A DNA stretch of 64,000 nt, taken from assembly GCF_032925565.1 (NCBI RefSeq), contig NZ_CP136708.1, positions 3,286,001 to 3,350,000 of the forward strand, written 5' to 3'. Within the stretch, counting starts at the first letter, position 1, and the number at the start of each line of letters is the position of its first letter. The notes beneath the pieces were generated by a model that saw nothing but the letters and a program-made list of their open reading frames with translations, made no database searches and had not been told where the DNA came from. Both the position numbers and the translations under genes were made by a program. Source of the DNA: Alteromonas sp. CI.11.F.A3 (lineage in GTDB: Bacteria; Pseudomonadota; Gammaproteobacteria; Enterobacterales; Alteromonadaceae). Shown here in pieces: positions 34,921 through 43,530 of the stretch.

Positions 34921-35970
34921 TCAAACTTTCGGTACTAATCCCAATAGATCTGCTGCGTTCAAACCAAGTATCTTGGCTTTATCGTTTTCAGCTAGCTGAT
35001 CATGAAATTCCACTGGGTTGGGTTCAGCCATATCAAATGGATAATCACTACCAAGACATAAACGATCAGAACCGTGGCTGCGCACTAGAGAATCTAGCTG
35101 CTCTTTGTCAAATACTAGGGTGTCGAACCATAGTTTGCGCAGATAACTTGAAGGCAAGTGCTTACAATGCTCACTGCAATCAGGACGGGCACGCCAACCG
35201 TGATCCATACGCCCCCAATACCCAGGAACATAACCACCACCATGTGCAACACAGATTTTTAATTCTGGATAACGATCCAACACTCCGCCAAAAATTAAAT
35301 GGCCTACGGCAAGTGTGGACTCCAATGGATTACCAATTAGATTGTTAAAATAATACTCTTTCATGCGGTGTGCTTGGGTAAAACCCAGTGGATGTATAAA
35401 CAATAAGATGCCAAGTTCTTCAGCTGCAGCAAAAAAAGGCTGCAACTCTTCATGATGTAAATCTTTGCCGTTTACATTGGTGCTTATCTCAATACCACGC
35501 AGATCCAATTCTTGGGCGCAGCGTCTCATTTCTGAGATCGCCATGGCAATGTTTTGCATTGGGACTGTACCCATACCCACAAATCTTTCTGGATTAGAAG
35601 CGACCGCTTCAGCAATACCATTATTCACTGCTTGTGAAGCAGCCAAACCAGTTTCATCGTCAGTATAATAAAAATACTGGCCGGGATTGGGCGATATCAC
35701 TTGAACATCAACACCCAGTCTATCCATATCTGCAATACGTAAATCGATATTATTTAGGGTTGCGCCTATGGTACAAAATTGGGCCTTATTGACCTCGTTA
35801 GACTTGTCACTAGAAAATTCGTGGATACCTGGTGGTGGCCCAGGGTATTTAGATTGCACAATTTGATCTGCCGCTTTCACATTAAGGTGGCAATGAATAT
35901 CCACCACTAAATGTTGCCCTTTTTTACTTACCGAAATTAAATTTTTACCTGTACAGCAATCAGCACTCAT
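34921..35970 (-). CDS. ACMSD-like amidohydrolase (probable metal-dependent decarboxylase), module B
   Basis: The 349-aa protein belongs to the amidohydrolase_2 group: metal motif HCHLN near the N-terminus (about 25-29), a central FIHPLG histidine, VAHGGG and a C-terminal GSDYPF aspartate. Relatives include 2-amino-3-carboxymuconate semialdehyde decarboxylase, gamma-resorcylate decarboxylase and LigW, which remove CO2 from aromatic or ring-opened acids. Next to a VOC dioxygenase, decarboxylation of a carboxymuconate-type ring-fission product (or of the aromatic acid before cleavage) is likely. It faces a NodD-like regulator across a 350-bp gap. Confidence 0.82.
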   Translation of the reverse strand: MSADCCTGKNLISVSKKGQHLVVDIHCHLNVKAADQIVQSKYPGPPPGIHEFSSDKSNEVNKAQFCTIGATLNNIDLRIADMDRLGVDVQVISPNPGQYFYYTDDETGLAASQAVNNGIAEAVASNPERFVGMGTVPMQNIAMAISEMRRCAQELDLRGIEISTNVNGKDLHHEELQPFFAAAEELGILLFIHPLGFTQAHRMKEYYFNNLIGNPLESTLAVGHLIFGGVLDRYPELKICVAHGGGYVPGYWGRMDHGWRARPDCSEHCKHLPSSYLRKLWFDTLVFDKEQLDSLVRSHGSDRLCLGSDYPFDMAEPNPVEFHDQLAENDKAKILGLNAADLLGLVPKV

Positions 35971-36320
35971 AAACGAAACCTAATAAAACAATATTTTTTA
36001 ACGACAAATTTATGTGCAATATCCAACATACACACGACTCATATTTGTTATACCTATTTCACTTTTCAGAAATAAAAACAAAGTGTGGTATTTAACTCAA
36101 CTAGAGGACATTAAATTTGCCTAACAATGGTCAATACCCTCAGTCCACAAACAGCAAAATCTTGGTGCATCACCATTTTTAACTAAGTACACAACCGCCT
36201 AATGGGCGGACACTCTACTCTCCCTCTAAAACCTATCAGCGTCCAATCACAATTAACCTTGTAAGCTATAAGTGGGGCTGATAGATTTATCACACATAAC
36301 TTGATGAGTTAGATTTACCC
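35971..36320. promoter_or_regulatory. Divergent amidohydrolase/NodD-like intergenic region
   Basis: The 350-bp gap holds the second copy of the 18-bp sequence (36230-36247). Its CTATCAGC (36232-36239) is mirrored by GCTGATAG at 36277-36284, giving a spaced inverted repeat immediately before the LysR gene, consistent with an activator site that also autoregulates. I see no gene. Confidence 0.5.
36230..36247 (+). repeat. 18-bp shared control sequence, copy 2
   Basis: Identical to 34828-34845 (AACCTATCAGCGTCCAAT). It lies 74 bp before the NodD-like gene start and about 260 bp before the divergent amidohydrolase start. Confidence 0.6.
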
Positions 36321-37223
36321 ATGCGATTTGACGGATTGGATTTAAACCTCCTAGTTGCTCTTGAAGCATTAATAGAAGAACGAAATGTATCAGCGGCAGC
36401 TCGACGTATACATTTAAGTCAACCTGCTGTCACCGGAGCCCTAAAACGCTTACGGGAATATTTCAACGATGAACTATTAGAACAAAGCGGGCGCCGCATG
36501 TTTCTTACTCCTAAGGCCGAAGCACTAGCTAGCCCTGTTCGCAGAGCACTGTTTCAGATAAGAGGTGAAATCACCCGGGCTGGCAGTTTTGATCCAACCA
36601 CTACATCCCGACATTTTGTGATTTCAGCTTCTGATTACGCCTATACAATTTTACTCGCCAAGGTTATAGCCAAGGCCTCAACGCTCGCTCCCTTTGTCAC
36701 CTTTGAAATCATGCCACCTAACGAACAAGTAAATGAACGTTTCGAACGTGCTGAAATTGATCTTTTAGTAACCGTCGATAAGTTCGCCTTACAGGGACAC
36801 ACATTTACTGAACTGTGGCGGGACGAAGAGGTCATTATTAGCTGTCAAAAAGCGGGCTTCGATAAAATTGATGAAGATACTTTTTTTGCTTGTGGACACG
36901 CCGTTGCTACCTTTGGACTTGAGCACAGGGCCTCTATTGCAGACAAACATGTAGATCAAAAAGGCAGGAAAAGACGGGTTGAGGTGCAGTTGCCGGAATT
37001 TGGCGCACTTTGCCAAGGAATAGTGGGAACCAAACGTTTGGCTACTATGCATCGTCGTTATGCCCTGCACTATGCTAAATTATACCCCATCAAACTTCAC
37101 CAGACTTGGGAGCACTTTCCTGAAATCATTGAAGGTATGCAATGGCATAAAGTCAGAGATATGGACCCTGGCTTACTTTGGTTGCGAGGCCTACTAGAAG
37201 ACGGCGGAAAAAATATCGACTAG
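36321..37223 (+). CDS. NodD-like LysR-family regulator 3
   Basis: The 300-aa protein starts MRFDGLDLNLLVALEAL, with helix-turn-helix NVSAAARRIHLSQPAVTG (about 22-39), FNDELLEQSGRRMFLT and a LysR effector domain. Like the proteins at 18477 and 28692 it belongs to the NodD-like branch. It is divergent from the ACMSD-like amidohydrolase and is the probable regulator of module B; a shared 18-bp site occurs before both module B transcription units. The ligand is unknown. Confidence 0.88.
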   Translation: MRFDGLDLNLLVALEALIEERNVSAAARRIHLSQPAVTGALKRLREYFNDELLEQSGRRMFLTPKAEALASPVRRALFQIRGEITRAGSFDPTTTSRHFVISASDYAYTILLAKVIAKASTLAPFVTFEIMPPNEQVNERFERAEIDLLVTVDKFALQGHTFTELWRDEEVIISCQKAGFDKIDEDTFFACGHAVATFGLEHRASIADKHVDQKGRKRRVEVQLPEFGALCQGIVGTKRLATMHRRYALHYAKLYPIKLHQTWEHFPEIIEGMQWHKVRDMDPGLLWLRGLLEDGGKNID

Positions 37224-37399
37224 CATCCTTCCCAGGCTAGATTCCAGTGTTGAAAGTACATCGAAGCCTCACTTAAAAAGTAATGAAAGCAACTTTGTTT
37301 AAACGCCCCTAATCGATGATTAAAACCAAAGGCACTCAATTACTTGCATAATTTATTTTGTGGGACTTTATGCCAAGCATTTAGTCACTTTTTGCCATT

Positions 37400-37703
37400 C
37401 CAGCCCTGTAGTTATATATTGACGGGTAGTAAAATCTTTATCTCAGGAGCCGATCATGATCTCACTGACAACAGCCTACATTTTTTTTGGGTTGGAGAAC
37501 TCCACTGGGGATTGGCACATATGTTTGACATGATAAACGCCGCCAGGTTACAAGTCGGGTTACATGGTATTGGGCATATGGTGTCAGCGACTCAACAAGT
37601 CATTGAATATGCCAATGAACGTTTTCAACGTCGTAATGCCTTTTTTATAGACAAAGATCCCACGGCAGTGGCGATAAAACAACATCCAGCAATCAATATT
37701 TAG
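37400..37703 (+). pseudogene. Remnant of an acyl-CoA dehydrogenase
   Basis: The plus strand reads YILTGSKIFISGADHDLTDN and shortly after MFDMINAARLQVGLHGIGH and YANERFQRR. In acyl-CoA dehydrogenases of the DmdC/long-chain type these are the FAD-contact GTKIFIT..HDLT segment and the C-terminal MNAARL.VGLQG helix, normally about 100 residues apart; here only about 20 residues separate them, so the middle is deleted. The N-terminal domain is absent too. Between NodD-like gene 3 and fcs, it may be what is left of a side-chain beta-oxidation step. The rest of the 664-bp gap holds a short ATTACCT triplet repeat (37738-37758). Confidence 0.6.
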
Positions 37704-37850
37704 ATAAAAAGAAAAAGACGGGGCAATACTACTTTGATTACCTATTACCTATTACCTATGGCCGGAAATACCAATAAATATACAGCCATGCTCATTGGTT
37801 TACACCATTTCGCTTTTTAAAAAATTCAATATTCAAAATGAATTCCTTGT

Positions 37851-37878
37851 AAAAAAAGCGAGGAGTACCATCCTCGCT
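37851..37878 (-). terminator. Rho-independent terminator of the ferulate operon
   Basis: AGCGAGGA/TCCTCGCT (37857-37864 with 37871-37878) form an 8-bp GC-rich stem with a 6-nt loop; on the minus strand it is followed by seven T. It lies 10 nt after the fcs stop codon. Confidence 0.88.
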
Positions 37879-37887
37879 AGTGCTAAC

Positions 37888-39360
37888 TCAGCTCTCAACA
37901 ACGCTAGAATACAATGCATGTTTCAGCACTTTACCACCGCCATTACGAGGCAATGCCTCTAACACAACAAGTGATTTAGGTACCTTATATTTAGCAATAT
38001 GCGCTGTTAAATAATGCATTAAGCCGTCGTGATCTAAAGCGTTTATGTTCGTTTGACAAACAATGAATAGACAGCCTACTTCGCCCCATTTCTCGTCAGG
38101 CACACCAATCATGGCGCATTCCAATACATGCGGATGTTTTAAAGCGATAGCTTCAACCTCTGCGGGATAAACATTTTCTCCCCCAGAAATAAACATGTCT
38201 TTTTTTCTGTCAACGATACGGTAACAACCTAGAGAATTTTGCACCGCAATATCGCCTGTTTCGAACCAGCCATCAGCAGTAAAGCTGTTTTCAAACAAGG
38301 TCTCTTTCCCCCAATAACCAATAAACAGATTAGGTCCTTTTAACTGCACTTCCCCTAGCTCCCCAACTTTTATTGTCTTCCCCTGAGCGTCGTGCAAGCG
38401 TATCGATATTCTTGGAGGGTTGATACCAACACAACCCGCATTTTTGTCTATCAAATCAAGTTTATGCGGCATACCTAGCACGCTACCTGCCTCACTCATG
38501 CCATAACCATCGACAATAGCAATGCCATCATTGAGCCATCGTCTGATCTGTACTTCTGGATGTGGTGCACCACCGGTCAGCAACGCCTTTAAATTTTTCA
38601 ACCTTGAGGGATCAAAAGAACTAACTTGGCGAAGCGAATTAGCCATTTGCGGTATACAAAAATAATGGGTAATATTTAAAATAGGATCAGAAAGCCTATC
38701 TAAGGTACGCTCAGGTATAAACCCATCAGAGATAACCAGCTTTCCGCCGTTGTATAACACTGGACGCACCGACGAAATTAAACCTATGATGTGAAACATA
38801 GGCGATTCGTTCAAAAATGCACTGTGCTGATCCACTTCATATAATAACGTTGAATTCAAAATCGTTTCCATCAACGATGCTTCAGTATGAATAGCCCCTT
38901 TGGGCTGCCCCGTGGTTCCAGAGCTATACAAAATTAAGCAAGCTGCATCGTTATCAAACTCTAGAGCATCATCAACAACAAGGTTTTCAGTATCCTCAAT
39001 GAGGTTTCCAATAGGCTCAAAAGCAATGCCTATCTCCGCCGCTTTATCGTCACCGAAAACAATAGTAGGTTCACAATCTGCAAGTAAACTTTCTATTTCA
39101 AATAACGCCAGCCGCCAGTTCAAGGGCACAAAAATGGCCTTAGCTCGAGCGCAAGCAAAATGTAAGGCAATCACTTCTGCACGATTCTTACTAATACAGG
39201 CAACTCTATCACCGCGCTTAATGCCCCGTTTCAGCAAATAAGACGCAAACTTACCGACGAGTTGGTTAAATTCGCTGAAGCTCCATGCGCGAACAAAAGT
39301 AAGGTCATGTACCGCTAAGCTGTCAGGTCGAAATTTTGCCTGGTATGTCAGAAAGTCCAT
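37888..39360 (-). CDS. fcs: Feruloyl-CoA synthetase (ANL-family acyl-CoA ligase)
   Basis: The 490-aa protein has the adenylation motif YSSGTTGQPKGA (about 151-162), the YGMSEAG motif, the hinge region VDRKKDMFISGGENVYP and the catalytic lysine in GGGKVLK near the C-terminus. ANL ligases activate carboxylates to CoA thioesters through an AMP ester. Its position 15 nt after a hydroxycinnamoyl-CoA hydratase-lyase gene and a vanillin dehydrogenase identifies it as the enzyme making feruloyl-, p-coumaroyl- or caffeoyl-CoA. It is last in the minus-strand unit MFS-vdh-ech-fcs and has a strong terminator. Exact hydroxycinnamate preference is not readable. Confidence 0.88.
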   Translation of the reverse strand: MDFLTYQAKFRPDSLAVHDLTFVRAWSFSEFNQLVGKFASYLLKRGIKRGDRVACISKNRAEVIALHFACARAKAIFVPLNWRLALFEIESLLADCEPTIVFGDDKAAEIGIAFEPIGNLIEDTENLVVDDALEFDNDAACLILYSSGTTGQPKGAIHTEASLMETILNSTLLYEVDQHSAFLNESPMFHIIGLISSVRPVLYNGGKLVISDGFIPERTLDRLSDPILNITHYFCIPQMANSLRQVSSFDPSRLKNLKALLTGGAPHPEVQIRRWLNDGIAIVDGYGMSEAGSVLGMPHKLDLIDKNAGCVGINPPRISIRLHDAQGKTIKVGELGEVQLKGPNLFIGYWGKETLFENSFTADGWFETGDIAVQNSLGCYRIVDRKKDMFISGGENVYPAEVEAIALKHPHVLECAMIGVPDEKWGEVGCLFIVCQTNINALDHDGLMHYLTAHIAKYKVPKSLVVLEALPRNGGGKVLKHALYSSVVES

Positions 39361-39375
39361 CGTGACTAAACTCCG

Positions 39376-40215
39376 TTATGCATCTTGTTTATTTTTGTCA
39401 TAAGCCCCTAAACCAGGCTTATAAGACTTATCATCAATGAATTGTTTAATGCCTTCTTTACGCCCTTCATTATCAAAGCTATTAGCTGCTTCTTGCGCTC
39501 TAATCAAATAGTCTTCGGCATTATCGTAAGTCATTTCTTTCACGCGGCGAATCGCGTCTTTGGTCGCTTTAAGGGCTACCGGATTTTTCTCTAGTAAGAC
39601 TTTACAGACAGCTTCAACTCGCGCTTTAAGCTGCTCTGCAGGCAAGGCTTCATTGATCAAGCCCCACTCAACTGCTGTGGTCCCATCGATATTTTCGCCC
39701 ATCATGGCGTGATACATAGCTTTGCGCAGCGGCATCAAATCAGCCACAACTTTACTGGCTCCACCACCTGGTAATATGCCCCAATTAATTTCACTTAAAC
39801 CGAAGGTTGCATCTTCAGCGGCAAATGCCAAATCACAGCCAAACAAAGGTCCATAACCACCACCAAAACACCAGCCGTTTACCATGGCTACAGTAGGTTT
39901 TTGATACCAACGCAAACTACGCCACCAACCATAAGCTTCACGTTGAGCTTGACGTGTAGCACCTAAACCTTTGCCTTCGTTTTCACGAAAGTACTCTTTT
40001 AAATCCATACCTGCAGACCAAGAAGTGCCCTCACCTGTTAGCACTACTACACCTACATCATCACGAAATTCCAATTCGTCTAATACACGCTGCATCTGTC
40101 GATTTAATTTTGGACTCATACAATTTCGTTTTTCAGGACGATTAAATTTCACCCAAGCGACATTATTCTCTACCACACATGCTACGGTTTCTTGTTCAGT
40201 TCTTTCTGTACTCAC
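39376..40215 (-). CDS. ech: Hydroxycinnamoyl-CoA hydratase-lyase (feruloyl-CoA hydratase/lyase)
   Basis: This crotonase-family enzyme hydrates feruloyl-CoA and splits it to vanillin and acetyl-CoA. An ATG at 40230 is in frame, but a GTG at 40215 is preceded by GAGGA at good spacing and gives VSTERTEQ, aligning with the MST start of Pseudomonas HCHL; I choose GTG (279 aa). The HCHL signatures are clear: GMDLKEYFRE, MVNGWCFGGGYGPL, catalytic Glu142 in GLSEINWGI, Tyr236 in EDYLIRA and the KPGLGAY tail. The Glu and Tyr fall within three residues of their known HCHL positions. It sits between vdh and fcs. Confidence 0.93.
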   Translation of the reverse strand: MSTERTEQETVACVVENNVAWVKFNRPEKRNCMSPKLNRQMQRVLDELEFRDDVGVVVLTGEGTSWSAGMDLKEYFRENEGKGLGATRQAQREAYGWWRSLRWYQKPTVAMVNGWCFGGGYGPLFGCDLAFAAEDATFGLSEINWGILPGGGASKVVADLMPLRKAMYHAMMGENIDGTTAVEWGLINEALPAEQLKARVEAVCKVLLEKNPVALKATKDAIRRVKEMTYDNAEDYLIRAQEAANSFDNEGRKEGIKQFIDDKSYKPGLGAYDKNKQDA

Positions 40216-40280
40216 AGGACTTCCTCTCATATAAATTAATTTGTTTCAAAATGTTTAGGAGTATTTCACCCCTTCTTAGA

Positions 40281-41678
40281 CTAAATAGGGTAATGACCCG
40301 GCTGAGTTTCAACCGTGATCCAACGTAATTCACTAAATTGGTCAATGCCGGATTTGCCTCCAAAACGGCCATAACCAGAAGCACCCACCCCACCAAAAGG
40401 CATTTGAGCTTCATCGTGCACAGTAGGGCCATTCACATGACAAATACCGCTGTTGATTTGTGCAGCCACGGTCATTCCTCTGGCCACGTCTTGGGTAAAT
40501 ACTGCAGCACTGAGGCCATAAATAGAGTCATTGGCAATATCAATAGCTTGTTGCTCGTCCTTTGCTCGGATAATAGCGACCACAGGCCCAAAACTCTCTT
40601 CACTGTATATCGCCATTTCTTTAGTGACCTTGTCCAATACCGTAGCTTGCATCAATATAGAGGTACTGGTGCCGCCGACTAAAATGTCTGCGCCTTTTGC
40701 TACAGCGTCTTCAATCAAACTATTAACCTTAGTTACAGTTTTTTCGTCTACTACTGCGCCTAATGGCGTTTTACCTTCACGGGGATCACCAGTGGCCATG
40801 GTTTGTACCTTTTGTCTAAACAGTTCACCAAATTGCTCGGCAACTTCATCAACCACGATCAGGCGCTCAGTGGACATACAAATTTGTCCTTGATTCATAA
40901 ACGCACCAAAAGCAGCGGCTTTGACGGCCTCATCTAGATTGGCATCGGCCAGCACTAACATAGGAGCTTTACCCCCTAATTCGAGTAAACAAGGCTTCAG
41001 ATTTTCCGCAGCCCGTTTAGCAATAATGCGTCCCACAGAGGTGGAGCCTGTAAAATTAATTCGTTTAATAATAGGGTGATCAACTAGCGCACCCACCACA
41101 TCAGCCGCATCTTCAGGGGCGTTAGTCACTATATTCACAGTGCCCTCAGGGAAACCTGCTTCAGACAGAGCTTCAATAATCAATGAGTGAGTTTGCGGAC
41201 AAATTTCCGAGGCCTTTAAAATAACCGCATTGCCACATGCTAAAGCAGTTGAAATAGCACGAACGCCTAATATAATCGGGGCATTCCAAGGTGCAATACC
41301 CAAAATCACCCCCACTGGAACTCGCTGTGCCATAGCCAGACAACCGGGCTTATCAGAGGGAATAACCTCTCCACTAATTTGTGTCGTTAATGAAGCCGCT
41401 TCGCGCAACATAGATACGGCCAAACCTAAGTTAAACATTGCCCAACCGGCAGTTGAGCCAGTTTCGTTCATCATGGCTTCAACAAATGCGTCTTGACGAG
41501 ATTCAAGAGCGACAGCAGCAGCGTTAAGTACTGCACGTCTACCATTAGGCCCCACTGCAGACCAAAGATTAAAACCTGCCTGGGCTTTTACAGCTATAGG
41601 GTGAATATCAGTACTTCTCATTGCTAGAGCTTCACTAGCAACCGCGCCTGTAAGTGGATTAATTCGACTGAATTTCAT
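40281..41678 (-). CDS. vdh: Vanillin dehydrogenase (aldehyde dehydrogenase family)
   Basis: The 465-aa NAD(P)-dependent aldehyde dehydrogenase has the NAD-binding GSTSVGR motif, the catalytic Glu in LELGGKAPM and the catalytic Cys in NQGQICMSTER. Context (50 nt before ech, 52 nt after the aromatic-acid importer) makes vanillin to vanillate oxidation the likely reaction, with p-hydroxybenzaldehyde as an alternative. Length is that of Pseudomonas Vdh-type enzymes (about 480 aa). Confidence 0.9.
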   Translation of the reverse strand: MKFSRINPLTGAVASEALAMRSTDIHPIAVKAQAGFNLWSAVGPNGRRAVLNAAAVALESRQDAFVEAMMNETGSTAGWAMFNLGLAVSMLREAASLTTQISGEVIPSDKPGCLAMAQRVPVGVILGIAPWNAPIILGVRAISTALACGNAVILKASEICPQTHSLIIEALSEAGFPEGTVNIVTNAPEDAADVVGALVDHPIIKRINFTGSTSVGRIIAKRAAENLKPCLLELGGKAPMLVLADANLDEAVKAAAFGAFMNQGQICMSTERLIVVDEVAEQFGELFRQKVQTMATGDPREGKTPLGAVVDEKTVTKVNSLIEDAVAKGADILVGGTSTSILMQATVLDKVTKEMAIYSEESFGPVVAIIRAKDEQQAIDIANDSIYGLSAAVFTQDVARGMTVAAQINSGICHVNGPTVHDEAQMPFGGVGASGYGRFGGKSGIDQFSELRWITVETQPGHYPI

Positions 41679-41730
41679 AAAAACGTCTCTTTGTTTAAGT
41701 TGATGTCAAATAGGTTGAACTTGGCGCTTG

Positions 41731-43053
41731 TTAAAGTGAAACCTGATTACCTACATTGTTTTGTCGTCTCGCAATAAGAACGACTGCGGCGGCGGCCACT
41801 AAAGCACCTGCTCCCATGGCAATAGATACACCTTGCAAGCCCACGCCAGCAGTAAATAAATAACCAGCAATAATCGGGCTTAATGCTGCGCCACCTCGGC
41901 CAAAACCGATAACTACGCCTGTACCACTCGCCCGCACATCAGAAGGGAATGATTGCGCCATTAGTGCATACAACCCCACTACCCCTGCGTTAGTAAAAAA
42001 TCCGGTAGCGGCAGAAATCCAAGCCAAGCTGCTTAAAGACTCATAACCAAGTCCAAAGGCCGAAACCATAAAAAATGATATAACCAGTACAGTTACCAAT
42101 AGGTTGCGTAATTTAATTTTGCTGGATAATAAGCCCAACAAAATGGCACCTACGGCTCCGCCTACATTGGCCCAAACCAACACCTGTCCAGCCTGAGATG
42201 CTTCAAACCCCATATCAACTACAAATTTAGGGATCCATTTCAAGATAAAATAAAAGGTCATAATTTGCGTAAAATAAGCAAGTAACAGTAACAAAGTAAG
42301 TCCCCTAAGTTTTTCAGAAGCTAAAATCCTGAAACTTGACTGCTTGACTGTTTGAACTTGAGGGGGCAGCTCGTTAATTGCTGCAGCTCCCATTTTTAAG
42401 AGAATTTTGTTTAGGCGCTTGAGTGCATTAGGTGGCCGTTTGTTAGATAAATACTCAACAGACTCAGGTAACAGGAAGGCGACAACGAACAAAAATAGCC
42501 CACTCACTATTCCACCAAATATAAATATTGCCCGCCATGTTTGAGTTTCGAGTAATACTGATACAACACTCCCACCAATAATGGCCCCAATGGGGTAACC
42601 CGTAGCCATCAAAATTACACAGAAATGCCGAAAACGTTGATTAGCGAATTCGGCAACCATGGCATTCGTTGAAGCCAACATGCCACCAATACCCAAACCT
42701 GTTAAAAAACGCACTATAAGAAGCTGATTGACAGTCGTTACATAAGCCGCAAGAAACATTCCCAGTGTCATTAACAATAAACAAAACTGAATAGTTGGCT
42801 TTCTCCCAAAACGGTCAGCGGCGCCTCCTAACAATACAGAGCCGACGGCCATGCCAAACATTTCCATGGCTAAAACGATCCCTAGCTGAGCTCGATTAAT
42901 GCCCCACTCCTGCGCAATGCCAGGTGAAGCAAAACTAATGGCCAAAACATCAAATCCATCTAACGCATTAAGAGCGATACAAATCACCACAGCTATGATT
43001 TGCAGGCTGCTCATAGGTGATGTATTAATAATACTGGCTGGACTTTTGTTCAT
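41731..43053 (-). CDS. Aromatic acid:H+ symporter, MFS AAHS family (PcaK-like)
   Basis: The 440-aa protein has twelve predicted TM segments. TM1 contains LDGFDVLAISFASP, the DGFD-type motif of AAHS transporters that bind aromatic acids, and the TM2-3 loop is GGAADRFGRKP. These carriers import benzoate-like acids by proton symport. It is the first gene of the ferulate unit, so hydroxycinnamates (ferulate, coumarate) or vanillate are the probable substrates. Confidence 0.88.
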   Translation of the reverse strand: MNKSPASIINTSPMSSLQIIAVVICIALNALDGFDVLAISFASPGIAQEWGINRAQLGIVLAMEMFGMAVGSVLLGGAADRFGRKPTIQFCLLLMTLGMFLAAYVTTVNQLLIVRFLTGLGIGGMLASTNAMVAEFANQRFRHFCVILMATGYPIGAIIGGSVVSVLLETQTWRAIFIFGGIVSGLFLFVVAFLLPESVEYLSNKRPPNALKRLNKILLKMGAAAINELPPQVQTVKQSSFRILASEKLRGLTLLLLLAYFTQIMTFYFILKWIPKFVVDMGFEASQAGQVLVWANVGGAVGAILLGLLSSKIKLRNLLVTVLVISFFMVSAFGLGYESLSSLAWISAATGFFTNAGVVGLYALMAQSFPSDVRASGTGVVIGFGRGGAALSPIIAGYLFTAGVGLQGVSIAMGAGALVAAAAVVLIARRQNNVGNQVSL

Positions 43054-43222
43054 TTATAACAGTCTCTTAGGTGAATCAATGTTATCCAATAGCCTAGTTG
43101 CACATCTAACGCTTGTGTCACTGAGGTAATAATGAATAACGTGCTGTAAATAAATACATACTAAGAATGTTAATATTTTGTTGAAAAATCTTAAATGGCA
43201 TAAGACGACTAATTTACATGCA

Positions 43223-43241
43223 AATAATGACAATGATTATT
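43223..43241. promoter_or_regulatory. Fur-box-like site in the gap before the aromatic-acid importer
   Basis: AATAATGACAATGATTATT matches the 19-bp Fur consensus at 15 positions by eye and is itself nearly palindromic. It is about 170 bp upstream of the MFS start. Iron control of a ferulate operon would be unusual, though the downstream enzymes need iron. The rest of the 477-bp gap (43054-43530) is AT-rich without a visible gene. Confidence 0.35.
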
Positions 43242-43530
43242 TTTTGCACACAAATCGTATCCGATTAGAAAATAGAATCTGGGCTAGACAATAGTGGAGA
43301 ACAAACGTTATTTACCAAACAATTGATTCTTAAAAATCGATCATCAAAGATAGTAAGCAAAAAAACTTCTTAATATTGAATATTTCAATAATCCTACGAA
43401 TTACGCTGGGATTACTTTGCGTTCGGGTTTAATGCAAAACGTTTTACGATGAATATCGAAGCAAGATTCAAAATAGTTAAATGCAATAATAAAAATTAAT
43501 GTTCATTCATTGCTAACTGTCTTTTATATT

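Noticed and set aside
34921..35970. Second LigJ or LigI of the protocatechuate pathway
   Set aside because: It is in the same amidohydrolase superfamily, but its motifs fit the ACMSD-like decarboxylase group better and complete ligI and ligJ copies exist at 52984-54893.
37738..37758. ATTACCT repeated three times
   Set aside because: Too short to support any function; noted only as a simple repeat.
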